Shown one piece after another: positions 1-9,872 of a stretch of 64,000 nucleotides of DNA. The notes beneath the pieces are model-generated. The model saw only the letters and a list, made by a program, of their open reading frames with translations, was not told where the DNA came from and did not search any database. Where the stretch lies: contig NZ_JANQJQ010000014.1 in assembly GCF_028281565.1 (NCBI RefSeq), positions 53,205-117,204 of the forward strand. The letters are read 5' to 3'. This DNA comes from Seonamhaeicola sp. GTDB taxonomy: Bacteria > Bacteroidota > Bacteroidia > Flavobacteriales > Flavobacteriaceae. Position 1 is the stretch's first letter, and each line of letters starts with the position of its first letter. Made by a program: the position numbers and the translations under genes.

Positions 1-819
1 ATCGCCAGCACCGCTACCAACATTCAGTTTTATACGTTGCATGCCACCGGCATTCTCTCTAAACAACCTAAAACCTGAGGTTCTGTCATTTTGGGTATCC
101 GGGTATCCGGCATTGTCCGTATCTTCAGGACCGATAACCAATATTCCGGCACGATCCGGTGTGGCATTAACTTTATACCAAAAAGAGGCGCTAAATTCAT
201 CACCTAACATGCCGTCGGTCGGAACCGTTAAGTACGAATCAGCGGCACCCGCATAGGCATTCGTTCCTACTTTAGCTTCTCCGGCAAAACCCGGAGACCC
301 TACCTCTGTGGCTTCGTCGAACGAAATTAAATTTGTAAAACTGCCGTCAAATGGCATATAAAACATTTCGCCATTAAACAGTGGTGTATAGGGTGGCTTT
401 TTACTAAAGTTCGATACGACCATTGAAGTGTTACCGGCCAAATCGGTAGCTTTTACCGTAAGCATATGATCCCCTGTAGTAATATTATCGTAATTAAATT
501 CTCTGGTGACAATTCGATAATCTAAAAAAGTATCATTAATCTCATTTTCGAATGAGGCTATTTGTACACCGTCCAATTCAACTTCAATCTTATCGAGTTC
601 TATATCGTCTTCCACTTTAAATTCAATATCCACAGAAGTAATGGGTTCGGGAACCTGAATTTCAAATCCGTTTGAAGGTTTCATAATGGTAATGACCGGT
701 GCACCGGCATCAGGTCCCGGGTCTACTTCAGTAATCGGGTCTATATTATTTTTATCACATGCCGTAAAAACCAACATGGATACTACTAATGTCATTATTC
801 TTTTTACTATAGTCTTCAT
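1..819 (-). CDS. LamG-type glycan-binding lipoprotein, SusE position (partial, C-terminus off the left edge)
   Basis: An open frame of 273 codons runs from an ATG at 819 to the window edge without a stop. The first 20 residues are a lipoprotein signal ending in LVFTAC, with Cys21 as lipidation site. An acidic linker follows, then a beta-sandwich of Ig-like character at about residues 38-130 (VDIEFKVEDDIELDKIEVEL). From about residue 145 a concanavalin/LamG-like domain begins (MFYMPFDGSF, then FSASFWYKVN). It starts 6 bases after the SusD stop and so belongs to the same operon. By family knowledge, a third lipoprotein after SusC/SusD is usually a surface glycan-binding protein; a LamG-containing enzyme is the alternative. 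The missing C-terminus prevents a firm choice. Confidence 0.75.
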   Translation of the reverse strand, partial: MKTIVKRIMTLVVSMLVFTACDKNNIDPITEVDPGPDAGAPVITIMKPSNGFEIQVPEPITSVDIEFKVEDDIELDKIEVELDGVQIASFENEINDTFLDYRIVTREFNYDNITTGDHMLTVKATDLAGNTSMVVSNFSKKPPYTPLFNGEMFYMPFDGSFTNLISFDEATEVGSPGFAGEAKVGTNAYAGAADSYLTVPTDGMLGDEFSASFWYKVNATPDRAGILVIGPEDTDNAGYPDTQNDRTSGFRLFRENAGGMQRIKLNVGSGAGD

Positions 820-825
820 AATATC

Positions 826-2355
826 TTAGTTATTATTCGCATATTCTCTCAGAATGAAACTCTGTTCTAACTGGGCCAAAGGATAAGGTAAAAAGGCTTT
901 ATCCATAGTAAAATTTCTTCCATCATAGCTAAGCTCACCGGTTTCACCAAGGCGTACCATATCGGCATATCTTATACCCCATTCCATCGCAAATTCTGCA
1001 AATTTTTCATTGATAACATCCTGACTGGTTGCTCCGCTTATAGGTGTTAATCCGGCTCTGGCTCTGACTTCATTGATGGCGTCATCCGCAGAACCCGCAT
1101 TTCCTGTAGCGCCTCGCGTAAGCGCCTCGGCATACATCAGCAATACTTCGGCATATCGAATGACCGTATAGTTTTTATTCGTACCGTAATTCGTCCTGCC
1201 GGGCGTTAGTTGAACAGATGGCAAATAGTGCTTCCCGCTGGCAAAAAGGGCCCTGGAATAATCATTAATACGATCTCCGTCCCGGGTTGTATTACTTACA
1301 AATGACGGTAGATTTGTATAACCCGCCGCTTCAAGTTCGGCTATACCGCGATTGGTGAATAATACGCTTGTTTCCAGGCGAATGGTCTCATTTCTATCCA
1401 GCATAAATTTGATAAACTTCAAACTTGGTTCGTAAAAGCCCCAGCCACTTCCGGCACCGGCTACGGCCGGTGTCCAGTTTTGGGAGCCGTAAAACGCATA
1501 CAAATGTCCTACATTGTCTCCTGAAGACTGACCAAAGTCCGAGTATTGGATTTCCAGGATATTCTCTCTGCTTAGTTTTCCCGGTATTTTAAAAAGATTA
1601 TAGAAATCATTAAATAATTCGAATCTGTTAGAACTTATAATTTGACCTGTAGCATCGGCAACAGCCTGGTAGTTCTCTAATTCCAAATTGGCCATTGCTT
1701 TAACCGTCAGGGCCGTGTATTTTGTAATTCCTCCCGGTAAATCAGCTCTGTCTACGGGATGTTCATCCAATAAATCCGGTATGGCTTCGTCCATTTGATC
1801 TGATATCCATTGCATAAGCTGATCTTTTGGCAACACCTCGATTTTCGTTTGATCCGGTGTATCGATTTTATAAACGTCACCAAAAGTGCGCGATAATTGC
1901 AATGTAATGAAGCCTCGTAATGTTTTGGATTCTGCAATGTATTGGTCAATCAAATCGGCATTTACCCCATTGGCCTTAAATAGTTCCAACTGATCTATCT
2001 GTACTGTAATTTGTATTACATCCTGGAACCAGTTTTGCCAAAGCGAATTATACATCCAATAGTTATTATCGTAAATAAAATTATCTGTATCGGCAAATCC
2101 CTGTTGGTCTCCCAACCCTCCGGCATTTACGTCATCACCCCTCACGGCTATGAGTGGTATCTGCTCCCAGCCCACACTCTGGAATGCCCTATAGGATCCT
2201 ACTAAAGCCCCAAATGCGCTTTCCGGACTTGTGTAATCAATATCTCCTTGCTGAACCACAAGTTCTTGCTCTTCGTTTAATTGCTCACTACAACCTGTTA
2301 AAAAAACGGGGAGTGCCAATAACATAACTTTTATAAAAAATGATTGTGTTTTCAT
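826..2355 (-). CDS. SusD/RagB family nutrient-binding outer membrane lipoprotein
   Basis: This SusD-like protein of about 509 residues is the surface lid that delivers oligosaccharides to its SusC partner. The ATG at 2355 begins the signal MKTQSFFIKVMLLALPVF and a lipobox LTGC, with Cys22 lipidated. An in-frame TTG six codons upstream would put a charged stretch before the signal and is not chosen. The alpha-helical TPR-like body shows typical landmarks: SPESAFGALVGSYRAFQ near the N-terminus, ESKTLRGFITLQLSRTFGDV in the first third, and RYAEVLLMYAEALTRG with EVRARAGL near the C-terminus. The gene lies 20 bases after the SusC stop. The ligand cannot be read from the sequence, because no enzyme of this locus lies inside the window. 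Confidence 0.93.
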   Translation of the reverse strand: MKTQSFFIKVMLLALPVFLTGCSEQLNEEQELVVQQGDIDYTSPESAFGALVGSYRAFQSVGWEQIPLIAVRGDDVNAGGLGDQQGFADTDNFIYDNNYWMYNSLWQNWFQDVIQITVQIDQLELFKANGVNADLIDQYIAESKTLRGFITLQLSRTFGDVYKIDTPDQTKIEVLPKDQLMQWISDQMDEAIPDLLDEHPVDRADLPGGITKYTALTVKAMANLELENYQAVADATGQIISSNRFELFNDFYNLFKIPGKLSRENILEIQYSDFGQSSGDNVGHLYAFYGSQNWTPAVAGAGSGWGFYEPSLKFIKFMLDRNETIRLETSVLFTNRGIAELEAAGYTNLPSFVSNTTRDGDRINDYSRALFASGKHYLPSVQLTPGRTNYGTNKNYTVIRYAEVLLMYAEALTRGATGNAGSADDAINEVRARAGLTPISGATSQDVINEKFAEFAMEWGIRYADMVRLGETGELSYDGRNFTMDKAFLPYPLAQLEQSFILREYANNN

Positions 2356-2375
2356 AATGTTTTCTTTTAGCAATT

Positions 2376-5300
2376 TTAAAGTTTTACATTTAGGCCAAAT
2401 GAATAGACAGACGGTACAGGATACGTTTGTAAGTCTATGCCATCAAAACCAACTTCCGGGTTAAATCCATTAAAGCTTTTAGCCCATTGGAATGGCCTGT
2501 CTGCGGTTAATGTAAATCTCATTTGTGGCAAATTATTGCTCTTTAAGGTATATGCCAGTTGTATATTTTGAATTCTAAAGAAGTTGCCTTCTTCTAACCA
2601 GAATTCTGACATTCTTTGGTTCCATAATTGTCTGTATCCTTCAGATGACGGGAATGCATTTGTAGTGCCCTCTCCATGCCATCTGTTAATGGCTAATTCC
2701 GCATCGATATTGCGACCTTGTGTACGGATTACCTCTGCTCTGTTTCTATTAAGTATCACGTTGCCTCCCTGACCATAAAACTGTGCAGTCACTTCCCAGT
2801 TCTTGTAATTTAAGCCCAGGCTACCTCCATAGTAGTATGTTGGAACCGGGGACCCTAAATATGTTCTGTCATTCGCGTCCAACGTACCATCAGGATCCAA
2901 ATCCTTATATCTGAAATACCCCGGCTTTACATCTATGCCTTCGGCAATGGCAGCCTGAGCCAACGGGTCTGAAGCTATTTCCGCAGCATTTTGATAGACG
3001 CCGTCAACCTGCCAACCATAAAATACATTGATGGGTTGTCCGACCGCCAGACGTTGTCTGAATTCTGCACTTCCACGGTCAATATGTGGTTGCCCTTCCA
3101 GATCCGTTATTTCGTTATCAATAGAACTGAAGTTTCCTGAAACGGTAAACCCTAAATTCTTAGCAATTTTACCTCTGTAGGTTGCCGCTATTTCAAAACC
3201 TTTATTTCTAACACTTCCTACGTTTTGCTGGCTAATATCAGTACCGACCAGTGGAAGTACGGGAATGGCAAGGTTTTTTGTATCCTTAATAAAGTAATCG
3301 GCTTCAAGTGATAAACTGCTGTCAAAAAATCTTGCGGTTAGTCCAAAATTAGCTTCCTCGGTAAACTCCCAACCCAAATCATCGGCATTTGTTGAAAATG
3401 AAAAGCCGTTAATTAAGGTATCATCAAAAACTGTGGAGATCGTACTGGCGCTTTGGGGGATACTTGCAGGAACGGCATCGTTAGCTAATCTACCCCAGCC
3501 TGCTCTAAATTTCAGGAAGTCAACGAAATCAATACCATCCATAAAGGGCTCTTCCGAGGCCACCCATCCCAATCCAAAGGCCGGGAGATACACATAGGTT
3601 TCTTCATATTTATTACTGCCTTCGGCCCTAAACGTTGCATAAGCAATGTACTTGTCTTTAAACTTATAGGACGCTCTACCAAAATATGAAAAACCATAAA
3701 ATCTACTAGGACCTGCTCCAGGGTTATTATCATACGAAATCCGACTATCCTCCGCGGTATTATCAAGATACCAAGTTTTGTCGTTGTTCCTAACGAATGC
3801 TGAGCCCGGATCAAAATTGCCTCGCGTCCCGAAAGCCACAAAATAATCATCCCTGTAGGACGTACCGGCCATTAAGGTAAGGTCATGATCTCCAAAAGTA
3901 TCAGTATAGGTAAGTACATTGTCTAAAATATAGTTTTCCTGAACAGAATTATTCCTTGTAATTGAAGATTCCTCAATTGGCCTCTGGAAATTATCCGACA
4001 CAAAATATGGTAACAATACGATTCTCTCGTTGTTATTTCTATTATTATATGACAGCGTGGTTTTAAAATTCAATTTTTCAGGTAAAATACTTATGTCCGT
4101 ATAAACATTAATGGTACTCCTGCGGCGTTCGCCCCGCCTGTCCGAATTATCCAGTAAAGGGAATGGGTTTTGGCTTCCCCTGTAACCTATTTCCCTGGCA
4201 TCTGCGTATGGCAGAGGATCGGCATTGGTGAAATTAGAATCAAATACGGGTAAAATCGGTACGGCATAATAGGTTAATTGCCATGCCGAACCTTCGTCGT
4301 CATATTTTATGGCCCTACTGTTTAAGAAATTTGCGCCAACTTTTAGCCAGTTGTTAACTTTAGCATCTATCCGTGCCCTTAAATTGAAACGTTTGTAGTC
4401 GTTTCGCATGTCAAGAATACCTTCCTGGAATAAATAGTTCCCGCCAACCGAATAGGCTACAGCCTCGGTACCTCCATTAATTTGTAAATCGTGATTGTAC
4501 ATAGCTGCTTCTCTTAACACTTCTTTATACCAGTCTGTGTTTACGTTTGGAATATTAGGGTTTACCCTACTTCTGCCAAAGCGTTGCATAGCGTCATCGA
4601 TACTGGCGATTTCCGAGACCGAACCTGACTCCAAAGCAAAGGTTGTAAATTGTTCTGCATTTGCCATTTTTAAAATGTTCTGTGCTCTTTGGAGGCCATA
4701 ATTCGTTGTGTACTCTATTTGGGCATCCCTATTGAACTTTCCTCCTTTGGTGGTGATTAAAACCACACCGTTTGCGGCTCTCACACCGTAAATAGCTGCA
4801 GCCGATGCATCCTTTAAAATTGATAAATCCTGAATCTCCGAAGCATTTAAGAAATCAATATTATTGTAAAACATGCCATCTACCACGAATAACGGGGCTG
4901 AATTCCCAAATAAGGAATTGATTCCCCGAATATTAATCTCCGGCGTATCGCCCGGTGATCCCAGACTACTAATCTGTACGCCGGCAACCTGACCCTGGAA
5001 TCCCTGAACAACCTGAGCGGTCTGAACTTTTTGCAGGGCTTCCGGCTCTATTGTAACAATAGCACTCGTTAAATCAGCACGTTTTTGCGTGCCATAACCT
5101 ACAACTACCACTTCATCCAGTGTGGCAATATCAGTTTCCAAAGCAATGTCAACCTGGGTTTGGTCCTGAATTAAAACAGTAACCGTTGTAAACCCCAGTG
5201 AACTGAATTCCAGGGTTTCCCCGGAACTTACATTAATGGTATACTTACCATCAAAATCTGTACTTACTCCTCTTGTGGTTCCCTGTACAATAACATTAGC

Positions 5301-5417
5301 CCCAGGAACGGGCATGTTATCCTCGGCACTTACTACCGTACCGTTAATGGATTTTTCCTGGGCGAAAACGTGCACTGTAAACAGCAGAATTAACCATAAA
5401 GTAAATCTTGTTTTCAT
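2376..5417 (-). CDS. SusC/RagA family TonB-dependent outer membrane transporter
   Basis: A 1013-residue SusC-type porin that imports oligosaccharides across the outer membrane using TonB energy. Residues 1-20 are a signal peptide (cleavage after VHVFAQ). Residues 22-98 form the carboxypeptidase-D-like regulatory domain (INGTVVSAEDNMPVPGANV). The TonB-box region DEVVVVGYG lies at 101-109. The plug follows to about residue 235 with VDGMFYN, ILKDASAAAIYG and ANGVVLITTKGG, and the remainder is the beta-barrel. There is no N-terminal STN domain, so FecI/FecR control is not expected. That fits the propeller-type regulator encoded directly upstream. The 227-base spacer before the gene carries repeated TGACGT elements. 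Confidence 0.95.
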   Translation of the reverse strand: MKTRFTLWLILLFTVHVFAQEKSINGTVVSAEDNMPVPGANVIVQGTTRGVSTDFDGKYTINVSSGETLEFSSLGFTTVTVLIQDQTQVDIALETDIATLDEVVVVGYGTQKRADLTSAIVTIEPEALQKVQTAQVVQGFQGQVAGVQISSLGSPGDTPEINIRGINSLFGNSAPLFVVDGMFYNNIDFLNASEIQDLSILKDASAAAIYGVRAANGVVLITTKGGKFNRDAQIEYTTNYGLQRAQNILKMANAEQFTTFALESGSVSEIASIDDAMQRFGRSRVNPNIPNVNTDWYKEVLREAAMYNHDLQINGGTEAVAYSVGGNYLFQEGILDMRNDYKRFNLRARIDAKVNNWLKVGANFLNSRAIKYDDEGSAWQLTYYAVPILPVFDSNFTNADPLPYADAREIGYRGSQNPFPLLDNSDRRGERRRSTINVYTDISILPEKLNFKTTLSYNNRNNNERIVLLPYFVSDNFQRPIEESSITRNNSVQENYILDNVLTYTDTFGDHDLTLMAGTSYRDDYFVAFGTRGNFDPGSAFVRNNDKTWYLDNTAEDSRISYDNNPGAGPSRFYGFSYFGRASYKFKDKYIAYATFRAEGSNKYEETYVYLPAFGLGWVASEEPFMDGIDFVDFLKFRAGWGRLANDAVPASIPQSASTISTVFDDTLINGFSFSTNADDLGWEFTEEANFGLTARFFDSSLSLEADYFIKDTKNLAIPVLPLVGTDISQQNVGSVRNKGFEIAATYRGKIAKNLGFTVSGNFSSIDNEITDLEGQPHIDRGSAEFRQRLAVGQPINVFYGWQVDGVYQNAAEIASDPLAQAAIAEGIDVKPGYFRYKDLDPDGTLDANDRTYLGSPVPTYYYGGSLGLNYKNWEVTAQFYGQGGNVILNRNRAEVIRTQGRNIDAELAINRWHGEGTTNAFPSSEGYRQLWNQRMSEFWLEEGNFFRIQNIQLAYTLKSNNLPQMRFTLTADRPFQWAKSFNGFNPEVGFDGIDLQTYPVPSVYSFGLNVKL

Positions 5418-5497
5418 ATGAGTCTTATTTTTGAACGTTAGTTTTTACTAAATTAACCACTAAGGAAGTGCTTATCAAAAAAACAGATACACATAAA

Positions 5498-5606
5498 ATA
5501 CGTCATACCACAAAAAGTACCTAAATTCTCTGTTTGACGTATAATATCAAGCTGTTTTTTTCTTATAAATAAAGGCTTTTAAATAAAAATGACGTAGTAA
5601 TGACGT
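5498..5606 (-). promoter_or_regulatory. TGACGT repeat cluster upstream of susC (candidate operator)
   Basis: Four copies of TGACGT, counting both orientations, lie in the 227-base spacer between the propeller regulator and susC. ACGTCA is at 5500-5505, and TGACGT is at 5535-5540, 5590-5595 and 5601-5606. The first two extend into an 8-base perfect inverted repeat (ATACGTCA 5498-5505 with TGACGTAT 5535-5542). The last two are direct repeats 11 bases apart, one helical turn, so a bound protein would see them on the same face. I infer a binding site for the LuxR-type HTH of the adjacent regulator. No clear -7 box of the TAnnTTTG type was found on the minus strand here. Confidence 0.5.
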
Positions 5607-5644
5607 GCTAAAGAAGTTATAAAAATCAAGATTATCTCCCTTAA

Positions 5645-8437
5645 CTATTTAAAATCTCTTAAATAATCTGCTAAAGATTTATCATTATCTAAATTTAGCT
5701 TGCGTTTTAATCGATATCTGTGAGTTTCCAGGCCTCTTATTGACACATTCATTAATGGCGCAATCTCTTTGGTAAGCAAATTCATTTTGATGTAGGCACA
5801 AATCTTTAAATCTTTGTGTGTAAGCTTTGGATGCTTACGCTTTAATTGATTAAAAAATTCTTCGTGAACCTGATTGAAGTTATATTCAAACAACTGCCAT
5901 TCATCTTCATGGCCAATGGAGTTGTCTATTTTACGTAATAGTCTTTTGAAAGCCAGAGCATTTGAAAAATTTGACCTGTTTTGTTCAAGCTCGCTTTTAA
6001 TTTCCAGCATAGATTCATTTTTCTTAACCAATGCCATTGCCGTATTTGCAAGCTGCTTGCTTTTAAGTTTTACTTCATTCTTAAGCGATTGATTTTTTAG
6101 CTGCACTATTTTCTTGTCGTTTTCTATAGCCTTTTCCTTTAGTAATGTTTCCTGCTCCTTTACCAGCTTATCATGTAACAACTTTTGCTCCTTTCTTATT
6201 TTTCGTTTATGCAACCAGTAAAACAGCGCACTTCCCATTAAAGCGACTGCGGCATAAAACAACATATTTTTATACCATGGTGGTAAAATGGTAATGTTTA
6301 TAGTATTTTCTTTTGAGTCTTTCCCCGAAAAATTAGATGTTCTAAAATGCACTTTGTAATCACCATTACTAAGTCCTGACAGCTCCAATTTTTCTTTATC
6401 CATTTTTACCCAATTGAATGTTTCAGCATTGGAAATAGCATATTCAAAAAAATGATTTGTAGACAAAGGAGACGTCACAGAAATGGCCACATTCTTATTA
6501 TAGGGGAATTCATAGGTATTCTCCTTACTAATATTCACGGATTTATTATCGACCTTAACCTGTTTTATATCCGGCTTGTAAAGGTCCTCCTTACTGCCCT
6601 GAACAGATTTATCAATTAACAGAAATCCATCATAAAGATTAAACGTATAAGTGGTATCATTTAGCTTCGAGACGCTTTCTGCATTTACAACGAGTCGTTT
6701 TTGTAATAGTCCGCTAGGGAGGTTTACCGCATTATCCCCCGATATGGATCGTAAACTTACGACGCCTTTACCGCTTTTAGTTATTAGCTCGTCTCCGTTA
6801 GCATCTGATAAAATATCAGCATCTTCTCCCAATGAGCTATTTAAAATGTCATGGGGAACAATACTGTCAAGCAATGCCTCATACTTTTGCCATCCCCTGT
6901 TTGTTTTGAAGCAAATATCATTTTTAATCTTATGGACCTTAACATTAAAATCGGACCAAAGTCCTTTATCGTTATAATTTTCAAAACTTACTATACTGTC
7001 CCTGTTTTTATTAAACACCACCTTAAACAACCCTTTATAGGCGTGGGCCACCCAGGCAGTTTCAGGATCTTCAAAAACCAAATATTTAACAGGTATTATT
7101 CTCGACCCCAGATGGTTTACACTCCATTGACCATCTGCAAAATCAAACCTTACCAATCCACCATATGTCCCCTGAACAAATGCATTTTTTAATTCAGGGA
7201 TCTTTTTCATTATCCAACCTCCTGTAAAATCCGATATTTTCCTGAGTTTATTTTCATGCACCAGGTAGGTGCCACTATTGTGTCCGCAAAGCAATTGATT
7301 TTTTATTTCTTTTAACTCCCACACCTGCCCCTGAGAGCCCTCAACAAACTTTAAATCTTTAGTATCGGCATCCAGATAGAACAACCCTGTATTACTGCCT
7401 ATATACAAGGTGTTATTATGGTTAGCCACATCGTAAACGGCTCCCAGTTTTCCCGAATTATCGTTGTAAAGCACGTGGTTGGAATCCAAGTCTATTTTAG
7501 AAACGCCATTATCCAACCCAAGCCATAAATTGTCATATCTATCCAACTCATGACTCAATACGGTATTATTCAACAACCCATTTTCCTTATTAATATGGTA
7601 GTTTATATCGCCTTTTTTATCCGTTATGTATACACCATTTTTTATCGTACCACATACGATATTGGTATCTTTCAAAATTTCAAAACTATTGAGTTGTTGT
7701 TCCTTTAATATGGCATTGACCTCGGAGTCCCATGCAACCAAACTTCCATGGGTGGTATCATATAAAAAACAGCCATTCAAAGCGGTAGCTATAAATAGTT
7801 TTTCCTGATACCTGGTAATAGACACAATTTTAGTATTAATCAACTGAGGATGATGTATCTTCCGGTGTAAGATGCCGTTTTTCAAGATAAATACACCGTC
7901 TCTAACTGTAGCTAAATAAATGTCATTATCCACTATACTACATGACAAAATTGTGGAGGGCGGCACTACACGTTGAACTTCATTATTCTTATAGATATAT
8001 ACGCTGGAAAATGATCGAAATAAAATAGCGTCCTGATGATGAAAAATTTGCCAGAACTCTTCTGCCAAAGATTCTTCCCGTTCCTTAAAATCACTCAGGG
8101 AATTATATTCTAACCGCCCCTTTTCATTTTTTTTCCAAAAGCCGAACTCCTCATAAGAACCGCTATATACCAAGCCTTCATAAGCAAGAACTGAACGAAT
8201 TATGGTTTTATTCGGAAGTTGATAAAAATCCCATTTCACACCATCAAACTCCATTAATCCTTTATCGTTGGCTACATAAAGTTCTCCGGTCTCTGAAACA
8301 GATATGCCCCAGTTTTTATTACCGGCACCAAATTCGGTCAACGCATAGTTTTGAAAAAATGGTGTATACTGCCCATGAGCCATGTACCCCCATATAACAA
8401 AAACCAGTGCCAGAATGTTACGAATACTAAAATGCAT
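5645..8437 (-). CDS. Membrane-spanning propeller/Y_Y_Y regulator with LuxR-type HTH
   Basis: A 930-residue one-component sensor. A signal sequence ends near MAHGQ (residue 23). Beta-propeller repeats of the two-component-regulator type fill about residues 30-620 (WGISVSETGELYVANDKGL, DNLWLGLDNGVSKID, GRYNVISS-free and LYIGSNTGLFYLD). A Y_Y_Y-like beta-sandwich lies at about 640-712 and a single membrane helix at about 719-740 (MLFYAAVALMGSALFYWLH). A long charged coiled coil then leads to a C-terminal LuxR/GerE-like HTH at about 872-930 (LTHKDLKICAYIKMNLLTKE, IRGLETHRYRLKRKL). No histidine-kinase or receiver domain is present, so the signal passes directly from the periplasmic propeller to DNA. 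It lies upstream of susC in the same orientation and probably controls it. Hybrid two-component regulators share the sensor part but not the output. Confidence 0.88.
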   Translation of the reverse strand: MHFSIRNILALVFVIWGYMAHGQYTPFFQNYALTEFGAGNKNWGISVSETGELYVANDKGLMEFDGVKWDFYQLPNKTIIRSVLAYEGLVYSGSYEEFGFWKKNEKGRLEYNSLSDFKEREESLAEEFWQIFHHQDAILFRSFSSVYIYKNNEVQRVVPPSTILSCSIVDNDIYLATVRDGVFILKNGILHRKIHHPQLINTKIVSITRYQEKLFIATALNGCFLYDTTHGSLVAWDSEVNAILKEQQLNSFEILKDTNIVCGTIKNGVYITDKKGDINYHINKENGLLNNTVLSHELDRYDNLWLGLDNGVSKIDLDSNHVLYNDNSGKLGAVYDVANHNNTLYIGSNTGLFYLDADTKDLKFVEGSQGQVWELKEIKNQLLCGHNSGTYLVHENKLRKISDFTGGWIMKKIPELKNAFVQGTYGGLVRFDFADGQWSVNHLGSRIIPVKYLVFEDPETAWVAHAYKGLFKVVFNKNRDSIVSFENYNDKGLWSDFNVKVHKIKNDICFKTNRGWQKYEALLDSIVPHDILNSSLGEDADILSDANGDELITKSGKGVVSLRSISGDNAVNLPSGLLQKRLVVNAESVSKLNDTTYTFNLYDGFLLIDKSVQGSKEDLYKPDIKQVKVDNKSVNISKENTYEFPYNKNVAISVTSPLSTNHFFEYAISNAETFNWVKMDKEKLELSGLSNGDYKVHFRTSNFSGKDSKENTINITILPPWYKNMLFYAAVALMGSALFYWLHKRKIRKEQKLLHDKLVKEQETLLKEKAIENDKKIVQLKNQSLKNEVKLKSKQLANTAMALVKKNESMLEIKSELEQNRSNFSNALAFKRLLRKIDNSIGHEDEWQLFEYNFNQVHEEFFNQLKRKHPKLTHKDLKICAYIKMNLLTKEIAPLMNVSIRGLETHRYRLKRKLNLDNDKSLADYLRDFK

Positions 8438-8517
8438 GCATTAAAACGCGTTAAGAAAGTTTTGAGAATTAAATATAACCAATAGTTAGTGGAAAGGTAA
8501 AATTTAGGAATAAAAAA

Positions 8518-9624
8518 TCAATCAAAAGAGTTGGTCTTAAATGTTGCCAAAATGCCTTTATGATCGGATGGCCATACGCCTTTGGTCAGCAAAAACTTAT
8601 CCTGAAATTCAGTATCTTCAATACCTTCACCCCTAACAATACTTCCTGATAAACCTACTATAATTATATCGTCCAGAGACATAAAGGCGTCGTCATTATA
8701 ATAAACAAAATCTATGCGATCTCTGTCGTCAGCATCTGGTGCCCAAACCAATTTTGATAGTGGAACAAGGGTGTTAAAAGCAGGCCATGTAAAACCAGGG
8801 TGCGTTACAGGGTTTGGGTATTTTACACGATAGGCATCTAAATAACCTTCCGTTTGTAATGTTGAACTATTTTGCCATGGAACCACGGTTCCGTTATGAT
8901 CAAATAAATTCTTAGTTTCTTCAATCCAATCTAAATGAGATGGCTCGTTAAAATCACCCGCCAAAATAACCATATTGCCTTTATTTCGTTCACTTTTGGC
9001 GTTATTCACAAAAAGATCAATGGCCTCATCACGATTTGAACCTAAGTTTTGTTCTAAAATCGTATTTAGATCGGTAACGGGCTCAGGTAATTTTCCCCAA
9101 GTAATACCATCATATCCCCTAGGTAAATAGCAAGCATAATGCGTATAATCTAAATGTGCAGAATACATGGTTAAAAGTTTATCCTCAGTTAATTTTATAA
9201 CGCATTTTACCAAATAAGGGGAGTTTAGTATGGGTTCGGATACCATAGGAAACTTCGAAAGAATAATTGGGGATTTTCCAGAATTAAAGGAATGGTAGGT
9301 TTTTCCAAATGTTTTTAACGCTTCTACAATTCGGCTACTAAACACGGTATTGTCATTATTCATTATTTCAGAAAGGGCAACTATATCTGCATTAGTTTGA
9401 GCAATAACTTCGGCGATAGCGTTAACACCCCCACTAACTTTGGTACCTTCATGCCAGGTATTTAATGTTAGTACTTTAAGCTTTCCGGTAAACGCTACTT
9501 CTACCTTATTTGAGTTTTCATGCTGCTCTTGATTTGTTCTCTTTTCACTTCTATCAAATTGGCAGTTTAGAGTAAATAGGTATAGGATAAGAACAAAATG
9601 CAGGCTTACTTTTTTATGCAGCAT
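8518..9624 (-). CDS. Endonuclease/exonuclease/phosphatase family lipoprotein
   Basis: A 368-residue protein of the EEP fold (DNase I-like, Mg-dependent phosphodiesterases). The N-terminus is a lipoprotein-type signal ending FTLNC near residue 21. The catalytic landmarks appear in family order: Asn in LTLNTWHEG, Glu in ALSEIMNND, His and Asp in YSAHLDYTH, the DFN motif in LAGDFNEPSHLDW, Asp in DRIDFVYYND and the terminal SDH in WPSDHKGILATF. The enzyme therefore looks intact. Its substrate may be extracellular nucleic acid, a phosphodiester-linked glycan or a lipid head group; sequence alone does not decide. It sits between the AraC-type gene and the propeller regulator on the same strand, with 80 bases to the latter. 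It may be an independent gene. Confidence 0.85.
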   Translation of the reverse strand: MLHKKVSLHFVLILYLFTLNCQFDRSEKRTNQEQHENSNKVEVAFTGKLKVLTLNTWHEGTKVSGGVNAIAEVIAQTNADIVALSEIMNNDNTVFSSRIVEALKTFGKTYHSFNSGKSPIILSKFPMVSEPILNSPYLVKCVIKLTEDKLLTMYSAHLDYTHYACYLPRGYDGITWGKLPEPVTDLNTILEQNLGSNRDEAIDLFVNNAKSERNKGNMVILAGDFNEPSHLDWIEETKNLFDHNGTVVPWQNSSTLQTEGYLDAYRVKYPNPVTHPGFTWPAFNTLVPLSKLVWAPDADDRDRIDFVYYNDDAFMSLDDIIIVGLSGSIVRGEGIEDTEFQDKFLLTKGVWPSDHKGILATFKTNSFD

Positions 9625-9872
9625 AATTAATAAATTTAAAGAAGTGGGCGTTTTCTCACTCCTCTAAATATATTAAAAATTAAATAATTCTGGTTTTGCC
9701 CCGGCCCATACTGAAGCCTGAACTATTATCGAACCATACTTTAAAGTTTTTCAAAAATCTACTTGCTACATTAAACAGCCACACCACCTATTTTCTCATA
9801 ATCCTGAAGCACATCAATCAGAATTTCACCAAAGCAGATTATTTTAACCAAATCCTACTTTACGTATTACTA

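Noticed and set aside
2356-2373. TTG start six codons upstream of the first SusD
   Set aside because: The ATG at 2355 gives a normal lipoprotein signal; the extension would add charged residues in front of it.
5874-6092. Short plus-strand open frames inside the propeller regulator gene
   Set aside because: They lie antisense to strong domain matches and show no homology-like features.
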